From assembly GCA_015487335.1 (NCBI GenBank), contig WFPZ01000285.1, positions 1 to 9,982 of the forward strand: 9,982 nucleotides of DNA, written 5' to 3'. Below, piece by piece: positions 1 through 6,828 of this stretch; position 1 is the first letter of the stretch, and the number at the start of each line of letters is the position of its first letter. The position numbers were made by a program, and so were the translations under genes. The DNA comes from Paracoccaceae bacterium. GTDB lineage: Bacteria > Pseudomonadota > Alphaproteobacteria > Rhodobacterales > Rhodobacteraceae. The notes under the pieces were generated by a model. It was not told the origin of the DNA. It ran no database searches and was given only the letters and a program-made list of their open reading frames with translations.

Positions 1-51
1 CGAACTGTGCCAAAACCCGGGCATCGCAACTGAACCGGTGAGTCCGACTCC

Positions 52-705
52 ATGGCCGATTATGCTGCCCGCCGAACCATGATGGTTGACACCCAGGTCC
101 GCCCCTCGGACGTGACCAGCTTTCCGATCATCGATGCCATGCTGAAGATCCCGCGCGAGGCCTTCGTCCCCGACGATCAGCGCGAGGCGGCTTATGCCGG
201 CAAAAACCTGCCGCTGGCCCCCGGCCGCGTTCTGCTGGAGCCGCGCACCCTTGCCAAGATGCTGGAAGAGCTGGATGTCGGGCCCTCCGACCTGGTGCTC
301 GATATCGGTTGCGGGCTGGGCTATTCCAGTGCCGTGATCGCCCATATGGCCGAGGCCGTGGTCGCCGTCGAGGACAACGAGGAAATGGCCGCCGAGGCCC
401 AGCGCCTGCTGGCCGAGAACGGCGCCGACAACGTGGCGGTGCTGGCCGGCCCGCTGGCCGAGGGCGCGCCCCGCCATGGCCCTTACGACGTGATCGTGAT
501 CGAGGGCGGAGTCGAACAGATCCCCGAGGCGATCGCGGCCCAGCTCAAGGAAGGCGGCCGGATCGCGGCGCTGTTCATGGAGGGGCAGCTGGGCACCTGC
601 AAGGTGGGGCTCAAGGTCGAGGGCCGAATCAACTGGCGCTACGGCTTCAACGCGGGTGCCCCGGTTCTGCCGGGTTTCGAGAAGGCGCGCGAATTCGCAT
701 TGTGA
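52..705 (+). CDS. Protein-L-isoaspartate O-methyltransferase-like SAM methyltransferase
   Basis: This 217-residue protein is a class I SAM-dependent methyltransferase of the Pcm/PIMT family; E. coli Pcm is 208 residues. An N-terminal helical region (residues 1-65, with VDTQVRPSDV and IPREAFVP) precedes the Rossmann fold. SAM-binding motif I is LVLDIGCGLGY at about 81-91, followed by the acidic VAVE of motif II and the YDVIVIEGG strand. True PIMTs methylate isoaspartyl residues in damaged cytosolic proteins. Here, however, the active-site motif before the fold, T-I-S-x-P in E. coli, reads V-L-L-E-P (residues 60-64), so the conserved Ser is Leu62. Isoaspartyl activity is therefore doubtful. The start fits the family N-terminus, and a weak GGTGAG lies 9 bases upstream; internal Mets at bases 79 and 82 are less likely. 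The gene ends 39 bases before tolC, probably in the same operon. Family call is firm; substrate is unknown. Confidence 0.88.
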   Translation: MADYAARRTMMVDTQVRPSDVTSFPIIDAMLKIPREAFVPDDQREAAYAGKNLPLAPGRVLLEPRTLAKMLEELDVGPSDLVLDIGCGLGYSSAVIAHMAEAVVAVEDNEEMAAEAQRLLAENGADNVAVLAGPLAEGAPRHGPYDVIVIEGGVEQIPEAIAAQLKEGGRIAALFMEGQLGTCKVGLKVEGRINWRYGFNAGAPVLPGFEKAREFAL

Positions 706-744
706 AACCGGCGCCCCCGGGCGCGGCCAGAGAAGGGAGCGGAC

Positions 745-2100
745 GTGATCGCAAGAGCATTCGGATTTGCGGCGGCCCTGTCCCTGGCCCTTCTGGCGGC
801 GCTGCCGGGGCGGGCCGAAACCCTGGGTGACGCGCTGGCCGAGGCCTACCGTCACTCGGGGCTCCTGGAACAGAACCGCGCCCTGCTGCGTGCTGCCGAC
901 GAGGACGTGGCCGCCGCCGTCGCCGCCATGCGCCCGGTGGTCAGCTATGCGGTGCGCTCCAGCTACCTCGATCTCACCGATACCACGACGACCAACTTCG
1001 ACCTTTCCGCCTCGCTGGTGCTGTTCGACTTCGGGCGCTCGCAGCTGCGCCGCGAGATCGCACGAGAAAACGTGCTGTCGCTGCGCGAGGCGCTGGTCGG
1101 GGTCGAGCAGCAGGTGCTGCTGCGCGCCGTTACCGCCTACATGAACGTGCGCCGCGCCGCCGAGATCGTGCGTCTGCGCGAAAACAACGTGAAGCTGATC
1201 ACCCGGGAACTGCAGGCGGTGAGAGACCGTTACGAAGTGGGCGAGGTGACGCGCACCGAGGTTTCCATCGCCGAGGCCCGGCTGGCCGGTTCGAAAAGCG
1301 CCCTGGCCGTGGCCCGTGGCGACCTTGCCCGCGCCCGCGAGGAATACCGCGCCGCCATCGGCCGCTATCCGGGCAAGCTGTCCCCGCCACCCAGGGCGCC
1401 GGCCACGGCCGATTCCCTTGAAGCGGCGCGCGCGGTGGCGCGCAGGCGCCATCCCGACATGCTTCGGGCCCGGCGCGCGGTGAAGATCGCCGAGCTGAAC
1501 ATCGCCATGGCCGAGGCCGCCCGCAAGCCGGTGCTCAGCGGCAGCGCGCTGTTCTCGCTCGACCAGGACCGCAACGATACCCGCTCTGTCGGGATCACCC
1601 TTTCGGGGCCGATCTACCAGGGCGGGGCGCTGGCCTCGGCCATCCGCAAGGCCGCCGCCCAGCGTGATGCGGCGCGCGCCGGGCTGCATCTGGCGCGGCT
1701 GGCGGTCGATCAGAACGTGGGCAACGCCTGGGCGCAGCTGACGGTGGCCGAGGCGGCGGTCAGCGCCAGCAAGGAGCAGATCCGGGCCGCGAAGGTGGCG
1801 CTGCGCGGCGTGCGCGAAGAGGCGCGGCTGGGCTCGCGCACCACGCTGGACGTGCTCAACGCCGAGCAGGAACTGCTCGATGCCGAGGCCGGCATGGTCT
1901 CCGCCAGTTCCGACCGTTACGTGGCGGTCTACAACCTGCTGGCGGCGATGGGCCTGCTGACCGCCGAGCATCTGAACCTGGGCGTGCCGGTCTATGACCC
2001 CCAGGCCTATTACGACGCGGTGAAATCGGCGCCCCTGCGCAGTGTCAGCCCGCAAGGGCGCAAACTGGACCGCGTTCTTGACGCGTTAGGAAAAAATTGA
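745..2100 (+). CDS. tolC: TolC family outer membrane efflux protein
   Basis: This 451-residue outer membrane channel is of the TolC/OEP type, which as a trimer joins inner-membrane pumps or type I secretion systems to the outside. The start is GTG, 5 bases behind an AAGGGAG Shine-Dalgarno. It leads directly into a signal peptide of about 24 residues: a hydrophobic stretch of A and L, ending GRA before ETLGDALAEAY. The mature protein shows the two tandem OEP repeats: the first begins LGDALAEAYRHSGLL and runs through long Ala/Arg/Glu-rich helices (LLRAVTAYMNVRRAAEIVRLRENNV). The second begins about residue 223 (DSLEAARAVARRRHPDML) and ends with RTTLDVLNAEQELLDAE, the typical late TolC motif. 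Length is a little below E. coli TolC (493). No pump or adaptor gene lies nearby, so the cargo cannot be told. Probably cotranscribed with the methyltransferase upstream. Confidence 0.93.
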   Translation: MIARAFGFAAALSLALLAALPGRAETLGDALAEAYRHSGLLEQNRALLRAADEDVAAAVAAMRPVVSYAVRSSYLDLTDTTTTNFDLSASLVLFDFGRSQLRREIARENVLSLREALVGVEQQVLLRAVTAYMNVRRAAEIVRLRENNVKLITRELQAVRDRYEVGEVTRTEVSIAEARLAGSKSALAVARGDLARAREEYRAAIGRYPGKLSPPPRAPATADSLEAARAVARRRHPDMLRARRAVKIAELNIAMAEAARKPVLSGSALFSLDQDRNDTRSVGITLSGPIYQGGALASAIRKAAAQRDAARAGLHLARLAVDQNVGNAWAQLTVAEAAVSASKEQIRAAKVALRGVREEARLGSRTTLDVLNAEQELLDAEAGMVSASSDRYVAVYNLLAAMGLLTAEHLNLGVPVYDPQAYYDAVKSAPLRSVSPQGRKLDRVLDALGKN

Positions 2101-2116
2101 GCCTTTTCGCCACAGG

Positions 2117-2145
2117 TTGTGTGCAGGCCCTCAGGCCGCTACTAT
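2117..2145 (+). promoter_or_regulatory. Candidate sigma70-type promoter for the PopZ-like gene
   Basis: TTGTGT (2117-2122) and TACTAT (2140-2145) are separated by exactly 17 bases, a good match to a -35/-10 pair. They lie in the 73-base gap after the tolC stop. Transcription would start near 2152, about 20 bases before the start codon. This suggests the PopZ-like gene can be transcribed apart from tolC. This is a prediction by eye only. Confidence 0.45.
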
Positions 2146-2173
2146 CCCTGCGGTGGGCCAGAGGTGAATCGTG

Positions 2174-3262
2174 ATGCCGGATCCGTTGACAAATCGCGAG
2201 ATCGAGGATGTCCTCAGTTCCATCCGCCGGCTGGTCTCCGAGGCCGAGCAGGCAGAGAAGACGGCAACGGAACGGCGCCGGCCGGAGCTTCTCGTTCTGA
2301 CGCCGGCCTTGCGGGTGGACCAGGCGCCGATCTCCACCGAAGAAAGGCCTTCCTCCGTGGCGGATGCGGAGGGCTCTTCCTCCTCTGCCGCGCAAGTCCC
2401 GCCCTTCCGCCATGCTGCCCCTCATCTGCTGCGAGATCCCTTGCCGCCCGCACAGGGACGAGAGACCGAGGCCGAGGTGATTTCCCAGGCGTGGGAAGCC
2501 GAGCTGGGCGAAGATGCTCAGCCGTCCTCCGCCGGGGAGCGGCCGGCAGATGATGTGCGCGAAGGCTCCAGGGGCGATGATGTCGCGGCATCCGGAAAGG
2601 CGGGTTCGCCGCGGGCGTCAGCCGCTTCCGCCGATGCGACGGCGCATTCGGCAAGCCTGCTGGAGCAGCGGATCGCCGAGCTTGAGGCCGTCATCAGCCA
2701 GAGCCACGATGAGTTCGAGCCCGACGGCTCGGAGCCGGATGCCGGGCGGATGCCGGACGTGCGCATTTTCGGCGCGCTCGGCAGGGGAGAGCCGCAAGAG
2801 CAGCGCGCCGCCGATCCGGCCGGGCCCGCGCCCGCCTCCTTCTCTGCCGCGCCTGCGCCGGAGGAGCGGCAACCGGCGGGCCCAGGGCACGCCCGTTCCG
2901 AGCCTGCGGCCCCCATCCCCCCGCACAGGACCGCCCGGCGGGAGCCGCCCCTGCAGCTGGTCGGGGGGCGGATGACGCAGCTCGAGGACGTGGGGCCGGA
3001 AATCTCTCGTCCCGGCCAGGAGCCTGCGTCCGAGGCCGCCGCCGACACCGGGCCACATGGCCCCGCCGATCCGGCCGATGCCGAGGTTCTGCAGGCCGAT
3101 GGCGAGGACATCTTCGTCGACGAGGAGGTTCTGCGCGAGCTGATCGCCGATGTGGTGCGCGAAGAACTGCAGGGCACCCTCGGAGAGCGCATCACCCGCA
3201 ACCTGCGCCGCATGGTCCACCGCGAAGTGGAGCGGGCGCTTGCCCTGAGAAAATACGACTGA
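2174..3262 (+). CDS. PopZ-like polar organising protein (divergent), disordered middle
   Basis: This 362-residue protein has conserved ends and a low-complexity middle. Residues 9-25 (EIEDVLSSIRRLVSEAE) closely match the PopZ N-terminus, which in Caulobacter reads roughly MEEILASIRRIISED. Residues about 312-355 form an amphipathic helical C-terminus (LRELIADVVREELQG, then NLRRMVHREVERAL) with the same spacing of Leu/Val and charged residues as the PopZ oligomerisation region. Between lie Pro/Ala/Glu/Asp-rich disordered stretches with islands such as LLVLTPALRVD (39-49) and a short helix LLEQRIAELEAVIS (162-175). PopZ forms a polar matrix that anchors ParB-parS and kinases in the cytoplasm, and in Caulobacter its gene follows tolC as here. 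Start: GTG at 2171 and ATG at 2174 are adjacent; I chose ATG, with GAGGTG upstream. The real gene is the + frame; long antisense frames are shadows of its GC bias. PopZ function is inferred, not shown; the linker is much longer than in Caulobacter PopZ. Confidence 0.72.
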   Translation: MPDPLTNREIEDVLSSIRRLVSEAEQAEKTATERRRPELLVLTPALRVDQAPISTEERPSSVADAEGSSSSAAQVPPFRHAAPHLLRDPLPPAQGRETEAEVISQAWEAELGEDAQPSSAGERPADDVREGSRGDDVAASGKAGSPRASAASADATAHSASLLEQRIAELEAVISQSHDEFEPDGSEPDAGRMPDVRIFGALGRGEPQEQRAADPAGPAPASFSAAPAPEERQPAGPGHARSEPAAPIPPHRTARREPPLQLVGGRMTQLEDVGPEISRPGQEPASEAAADTGPHGPADPADAEVLQADGEDIFVDEEVLRELIADVVREELQGTLGERITRNLRRMVHREVERALALRKYD

Positions 3263-3348
3263 TCGCCGGGGGCGCTCCGCGTGTTGCAGGAATTTCCTGT
3301 CCTGACGGGAGCGTTTGTCGGAAAAGGAACCCCGCAGGCGGATAGGGA

Positions 3349-3375
3349 AAGAGGGCGGCCAGGCCGCCCCCTCTT
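3349..3375 (-). terminator. Hairpin terminator between PopZ-like gene and hsp20
   Basis: A perfect inverted repeat of 8 bases around a single base (GGGCGGCC / GGCCGCCC, 3353-3369) is flanked by AAGAGGG and CCCTCTT, which pair further with a small bulge. On the minus strand the structure begins right at the hsp20 stop codon (TCA, 3375-3377 on +) and is followed by a short T run then CCC. It probably ends hsp20 transcription and may also act on transcripts from the PopZ-like gene. The rest of the 112-base gap shows nothing else. Confidence 0.6.
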
Positions 3376-3791
3376 CAGGCCTTGCGGATCTTGATCGTCT
3401 TGGCCGCCGCCTCCTTCGGGCCGGACTTGGGCACGGTGATGGTCAGCACCCCGTCCTTGAGGTCGGCCTCGATCCTGTCGGTGTCGGCATCCGCCGGCAG
3501 ACGGAAGCTGCGTGCAAAGGCTCCGTACTGGCGTTCGGAGAAGAACCAGGTATCGCCCTTTTCCTCGCGGCTGGTGCGTTTTTCGCCCTTCACCGTCACC
3601 ATGTCGTCATTGACCGTCAGCTCGATGTCCTTTTCCTCGACACCGGGCAGTTCGATGGTGATCGTGTAGGTGTCCTCGCCGGCCGAGGCTTCGGATGCGG
3701 GGGTCAGCCAGTCCGCAACCTTGGCGCCGAACTGGCGGAACGGTTCGAACATCTGCGGCCATAGGCCGCTTCCGTAAGTCTTTTCAACCAT
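3375..3791 (-). CDS. Small heat shock protein, Hsp20/alpha-crystallin family
   Basis: This 138-residue ATP-independent chaperone holds unfolding proteins in the cytoplasm. The alpha-crystallin domain covers about residues 33-128: it opens with DTYTITIELPGVEEKDIELTV, passes through VTVKGEKR and ERQYGAFARSFRLP, and ends with DGVLTITVPKSG, where the A-x-x-x-n-G-V-L signature of the family is present as ADLKDGVLTITVP. A Lys-rich tail (KTIKIRKA) carries the I-x-I motif (IKI) used for oligomer contacts. The N-terminal arm is short (VEKTYGSGLWPQMFEPFRQFG). The start at 3791 was chosen over the longer frame (to 3938) because AGGAGG sits 6 bases upstream on the minus strand (3798-3803) and the extra upstream residues do not look like an Hsp20. 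Divergent from the sugar kinase. Confidence 0.93.
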   Translation of the reverse strand: MVEKTYGSGLWPQMFEPFRQFGAKVADWLTPASEASAGEDTYTITIELPGVEEKDIELTVNDDMVTVKGEKRTSREEKGDTWFFSERQYGAFARSFRLPADADTDRIEADLKDGVLTITVPKSGPKEAAAKTIKIRKA

Positions 3792-3829
3792 CTCGAGCCT
3801 CCTTTCGTTACCATTGCCCTTTCGATACC

Positions 3830-3857
3830 GATATAGGTGGAGATCGGAAAATTTCAC
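3830..3857 (-). promoter_or_regulatory. Candidate promoter for hsp20, possibly heat-shock type
   Basis: On the minus strand GGTGAAA (GTGAAA at 3852-3857) is followed after 16 bases by TATATC (3830-3835), preceded by CC. GTGAAA resembles the TTGAAA of RpoH-type -35 elements, and CCTATAT resembles the CCATAT-like -10 elements used by alphaproteobacterial RpoH. The leader to the start codon would be about 30 bases. I see no ROSE or four-U thermometer pairing to the ribosome binding site. Suggestive only. Confidence 0.35.
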
Positions 3858-3913
3858 CTTGATCGGGGGCAATATCTGCGCACTGTGGCTTCGGAATGGG
3901 AAAGGTGCAGTGG

Positions 3914-4834
3914 ATGATCGTCTGCGGCGGTGAAGCACTGATCGACATGTTGCCGCGCGAAAGCCGCGACGGCGAGGAGGCCTTCGCCCCCCACCCGGGC
4001 GGGGCGGTGTTCAACACTGCGGTGGCGCTGGGGCGGCTGGGGGTGCCGGTGGGGCTGATTGCCGGGCTGTCGCGCGATTTTTTCGGCGACATGCTGCGCC
4101 GGCGGCTGGAGGAAAGCGGCGTGGAGGACGGGCTGGCGGTGTTGTCGGACAGGCCCACCACCCTGGCCTTCCTGCGGCTCGAGGACGGCCAGGCGCGTTA
4201 TGCCTTTTACGACGAGAACACCGCCGGGCGGATGCTGCGCCCCGAGGACATGCCGCCGCTGCCCGAAGCGGCGCAGGCGCTGTTCGTCGGCGGTATCAGC
4301 CTGATGGGCGAGCCCTGCGGGAGCGCCTTCGAGGCGCTGGCGATGCGCGAGGCGGGCCGGCGCGTGGTGATGCTGGATCCGAACATCCGCCCGGGGTTCA
4401 TCACCGACGAGGCGGCCTGTCGCGCCCGGCTGGAGCGGATGATCGCCGGTTCCGACATCGTGAAACTCTCCGACGAGGATCTCTCGTGGCTGGCGCGCGG
4501 GGCCGAGCCCGCCGCCGCGGCGCAAGCCCTTCTGGAGCGCGGCCCGCGGCTGGTTCTGGTGACGGAAGGGGCGTGCGGGGCCGTCGGCTATGCCGGGTCG
4601 CTCGAGGTGCGGGTGGCGGCGCCGAAGGTGCGGGTTGTCGATACGGTGGGGGCGGGGGATACCTTCAATGCCGGGGTCCTGGCCGCCCTGCACGAAGCCG
4701 GCGCGCTGAACCGGGCGGCACTCGAGGCGCCTGAGGCGCGGGTGCTGGAAGAGGCGCTGTTTCTGGGGGTGCGGGCGGCGGCGGTGACGGTTTCGCGCGC
4801 CGGGGCCAGCCCGCCATGGCGGGAGGAGCTGTGA
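3914..4834 (+). CDS. PfkB family carbohydrate kinase (fructokinase-like)
   Basis: This 306-residue ribokinase/PfkB-family kinase phosphorylates a sugar with ATP in the cytoplasm. The N-terminus (MIVCGGEALIDMLP) resembles bacterial fructokinases. The first family signature is PGGAVFNTAVALGRLG (28-43), with the Gly-Gly hinge at 29-30. The second is DTVGAGDTFNAG (about 243-254), whose Asp249 is the catalytic base and whose GAGD forms the anion hole. DPNIRPGF at about 156-163 and VLVTEGACG also fit the family. I start at ATG 3914, with GGAAAGG 8 bases upstream; an in-frame ATG at 3896 adds six residues but has no ribosome binding site. The stop overlaps the dtd start (TGATG), so the two genes are translationally coupled. 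Fructose is the likely substrate by resemblance, but 2-keto-3-deoxygluconate or other sugars cannot be excluded. Confidence 0.88.
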   Translation: MIVCGGEALIDMLPRESRDGEEAFAPHPGGAVFNTAVALGRLGVPVGLIAGLSRDFFGDMLRRRLEESGVEDGLAVLSDRPTTLAFLRLEDGQARYAFYDENTAGRMLRPEDMPPLPEAAQALFVGGISLMGEPCGSAFEALAMREAGRRVVMLDPNIRPGFITDEAACRARLERMIAGSDIVKLSDEDLSWLARGAEPAAAAQALLERGPRLVLVTEGACGAVGYAGSLEVRVAAPKVRVVDTVGAGDTFNAGVLAALHEAGALNRAALEAPEARVLEEALFLGVRAAAVTVSRAGASPPWREEL

Positions 4835-5277
4835 TGCGGGCGCTGGTGCAGCGGGTGAGCGAGGCGCGGGTGAGCGTGGAGGGCCGGGTGATCGGCGAGA
4901 TCGGGCCGGGGCTTGTGGTGCTGGTCTGCGCCATGCAGGGGGACGGGACGGAGCAGGCCGACAGGCTGGCGGCCAAGGTGGCGCGGCTGCGCATCTTTCG
5001 CGACGGGCAGGGGCGGATGAACCGCTCGCTGCTCGATACCGGGGGGCAGGCGCTGGTGGTCAGCCAGTTCACGCTGGCGGCCGATACCTCGCGCGGCAAC
5101 CGGCCCGGTTTTTCCGCCGCCGCGCCGCCAGAGGAGGGGCGCGCGCTTTACGAGCATTTCGCCGCCGCGCTGGGCGAACAGGGGGTCGGGGTGGAGACCG
5201 GCGAATTCGGTGCCGACATGAAGGTGGCGCTGGTCAATGACGGCCCGGTGACGATCTGGATGGATACCGAAGGGTAG
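4834..5277 (+). CDS. dtd: D-aminoacyl-tRNA deacylase
   Basis: This 147-residue enzyme hydrolyses D-aminoacyl-tRNAs (and Gly-tRNA-Ala), recycling mischarged tRNAs in the cytoplasm. The E. coli protein is 145 residues, so this one is full length. The two diagnostic motifs are present: SQFTLA (77-82), where family members carry SQFTL, and NDGPVT (135-140), which holds the Gly-cisPro pair (137-138) that rejects L-amino acids. The N-terminus MRALVQRVSEARVSVEG is typical. The start at 4834 is set by the family N-terminus and by AGGAG 6 bases upstream; it shares one base with the kinase stop. An in-frame ATG at 4816 lies inside the kinase gene and is not needed. The gene is convergent with the glycosyltransferase 37 bases downstream. 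Confidence 0.96.
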   Translation: MRALVQRVSEARVSVEGRVIGEIGPGLVVLVCAMQGDGTEQADRLAAKVARLRIFRDGQGRMNRSLLDTGGQALVVSQFTLAADTSRGNRPGFSAAAPPEEGRALYEHFAAALGEQGVGVETGEFGADMKVALVNDGPVTIWMDTEG

Positions 5278-5290
5278 GGGCAAGGCCCCT
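5276..5290. terminator. Short GC hairpin at the dtd stop, weak terminator candidate
   Basis: AGGGGC and GCCCCT (5276-5281 and 5285-5290) form a 6-bp stem with an AAG loop, starting inside the dtd stop codon and lying between two convergent genes. There is no T run on either side, so intrinsic termination would be inefficient. Confidence 0.25.
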
Positions 5291-5314
5291 GCGGTGGCTG
5301 GCCCGGGCCGCGGC

Positions 5315-5992
5315 CTACCGGTCGTAGCCTCGTGCCAGGCGGTGCGGGTCGGCGCCGGCGAGATAGCGGGCAAGGCGCCACAGGTTGCGCGCACCGTGCC
5401 GGAACCAGCCGTGGCGCAGGTAGCGCTCGGCGCCGGTTTCGGCAATGGCAGGCAGCGGGGTAAGCCGGCCGCGCAGCCGGCGGGCCAGGGCCACGTCCTC
5501 CATCAGCGGGATGTCCGGGTAGCCGCCGCTTGCCTGATAGAGCGCGCGTGAGATCAGCAGCCCCTGATCGCCGTAGGGCAGGCCGAGGCGGGCGCGCAGC
5601 CCCGCCCAGCCGGCCACGATGCGCGGCGCCGGCCCCGAGGCGCGAAAGCGCAACCGGAAATAGCCGGCGCTTTCACGGTTTTGCATGTGGGCCGCCACCG
5701 CCGCCGTCCAGCCCGGTGCCAGATGCGTATCGGCATGCAGGAACAGAAGCCACGCCCCGCCTGCCGCCGCCGCCCCGCGGGCCAGCTGCCCGCCGCGCCC
5801 GGCCGGCCCGTGCACCAGGTTGGCGCCCCAGCCTTCGGCGATGCGCGTGGTTTCGTCGCTGGAGCCGCCGTCGCTGATCACCAGTTCGCGCACCAACCCC
5901 GCCTCCAGCCCCTCGACCAGGCAGGCCAGCGTCGCCGGCAGTTCTTCGGCGGCGTCGAGGGTGGGGATGACGATGGAAAGAGGTGCGCGCAT
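5315..5992 (-). CDS. TIGR04283-type family 2 glycosyltransferase
   Basis: This 225-residue GT-A fold glycosyltransferase resembles the TIGR04283 group. It opens with LSIVIPTLDAAEELPATL (5-22), then SDGGSSDET (40-48), the nucleotide-sugar binding turn. The metal-binding DxD equivalent is LFLHADT (83-89). GLPYGDQGLLISR and GGYPDIPLMEDVALARRLR are the most characteristic stretches of this group and hold the acceptor-side acidic residues. It ends with an Arg-rich, amphipathic tail and has no membrane segment. In other genomes the family often sits with a TIGR04282 partner or membrane genes; neither is here, so donor and acceptor are unknown. I start at 5992, where the protein begins MRAPLSIVIP as the family does; a longer frame to 6067 would overlap the divergent gene. 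The ribosome binding site is weak (GAAAGA). Confidence 0.87.
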   Translation of the reverse strand: MRAPLSIVIPTLDAAEELPATLACLVEGLEAGLVRELVISDGGSSDETTRIAEGWGANLVHGPAGRGGQLARGAAAAGGAWLLFLHADTHLAPGWTAAVAAHMQNRESAGYFRLRFRASGPAPRIVAGWAGLRARLGLPYGDQGLLISRALYQASGGYPDIPLMEDVALARRLRGRLTPLPAIAETGAERYLRHGWFRHGARNLWRLARYLAGADPHRLARGYDR

Positions 5993-6019
5993 ATCTGTCT
6001 TTCGCCCGTTGCGTCTTTG

Positions 6020-6027
6020 ATTATATT
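6020..6027 (-). promoter_or_regulatory. Candidate -10 element in the 56-bp divergent gap
   Basis: On the minus strand 6020-6025 reads TATAAT, a perfect -10 hexamer, about 28 bases from the glycosyltransferase start. On the plus strand the same bases give TATATT (6022-6027), which would leave a leader of only about 15 bases for ygfZ. Neither has a good -35 at the right distance. The A/T-rich patch stands out against the GC-rich surroundings. Confidence 0.35.
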
Positions 6028-6048
6028 GCACTGCGGAGGAGATGGCAC

Positions 6049-6810
6049 ATGACGGGCGAACGGGCAACGGACAGGATCGTTCTGGCGGTCAGCGGCGCGG
6101 ACCGCGAGAAGTTCCTGCAAGGGCTGGTCACCAATGACGTGGGCAAGCTGGCCGACGGGCCGATCTATGCCGCACTGCTCACCCCGCAGGGCAAATACCT
6201 GGCCGATTTCCTGCTGGCCGATGCCGGCGAGGCGATCTTGATGGACGTGCACGAAAGCATTGCCGCCCAGACGGCGCAGCGGCTTTCCATGTACAGGCTG
6301 CGCGCCGATGTCACCATTGCCAGGACAGAATTCAACGTGCTGCGCGGCCTGGGCGAGCCCCCGGCAGGCGCCTTGCCAGATCCGCGCCATCCCGCGCTCG
6401 GCTGGCGGCTTTATACCGGCGAGGAGGGCGGCCCGCCGCAGGTGGACTGGGACGCCATCCGCGTGGCCCATTGCATCCCCGAAACCGGGGTGGAGCTGAT
6501 CCCCAACCAGACCTACATCCTCGAGGCCGGGTTCGAGCGCCTGGGCGGGGTGGATTTCCGCAAGGGCTGCTATGTGGGCCAGGAGGTCACGGCGCGGATG
6601 AAGCACAAGACCGAACTGCGCAAGGGGCTGGAGGTGGTGGAGGTCGAGGGCAGCGCCGCGCCGGGCACCGAGATCACCGCCGGGGGGCGCCCGGTGGGCA
6701 CGCTGCATACCCGCTCGGGCGACCGGGCGATCGCCTATCTGCGCTTCGACCGGGCCGCGGACGAGATGCGGGCCGGCGAGGCGGTGGTGCGCCGCATCCG
6801 CGAAGGTTGA
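6049..6810 (+). CDS. ygfZ: YgfZ/IBA57-like folate-binding protein (GcvT-related)
   Basis: This 253-residue protein belongs to the COG0354 family, related to GcvT. The bacterial YgfZ and mitochondrial IBA57 proteins bind tetrahydrofolate and help build or maintain certain [4Fe-4S] enzymes, including MiaB-type radical SAM proteins. The defining motif KGCYVGQEVTARMKHK is present from residue 172, with the conserved Cys at 174. The N-terminus has GADREKFLQGLVTNDV and LLTPQGKYLADF, the usual GcvT-like folate-domain blocks. At 253 residues it is shorter than E. coli YgfZ (326) but ordinary for alphaproteobacteria. The start at 6049 is supported by GGAGGA 8 bases upstream; the ATG at 6042 is out of frame. 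It is convergent with efp, with only 18 bases between them, and divergent from the glycosyltransferase. Confidence 0.92.
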   Translation: MTGERATDRIVLAVSGADREKFLQGLVTNDVGKLADGPIYAALLTPQGKYLADFLLADAGEAILMDVHESIAAQTAQRLSMYRLRADVTIARTEFNVLRGLGEPPAGALPDPRHPALGWRLYTGEEGGPPQVDWDAIRVAHCIPETGVELIPNQTYILEAGFERLGGVDFRKGCYVGQEVTARMKHKTELRKGLEVVEVEGSAAPGTEITAGGRPVGTLHTRSGDRAIAYLRFDRAADEMRAGEAVVRRIREG

Positions 6811-6828
6811 GGCCGGCGCGGCCCCCGC

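Noticed and set aside
708..726. GC hairpin (GCGCCC/GGGCGC) between the Pcm-like gene and tolC
   Set aside because: Loop of only two bases and no T run; in a GC-rich genome this is likely by chance, and cotranscription remains the simpler view.
2518..3213. Long open frame of 231 codons on the minus strand opposite the PopZ-like gene
   Set aside because: Ser/Arg/Pro-rich composition typical of the antisense of GC-rich coding DNA, with no motif and no ribosome binding site; the + frame has recognisable conserved ends.
3792..3829. RNA thermometer (ROSE or four-U) in the hsp20 leader
   Set aside because: No run of U or ROSE-like element that pairs with the AGGAGG site is visible.
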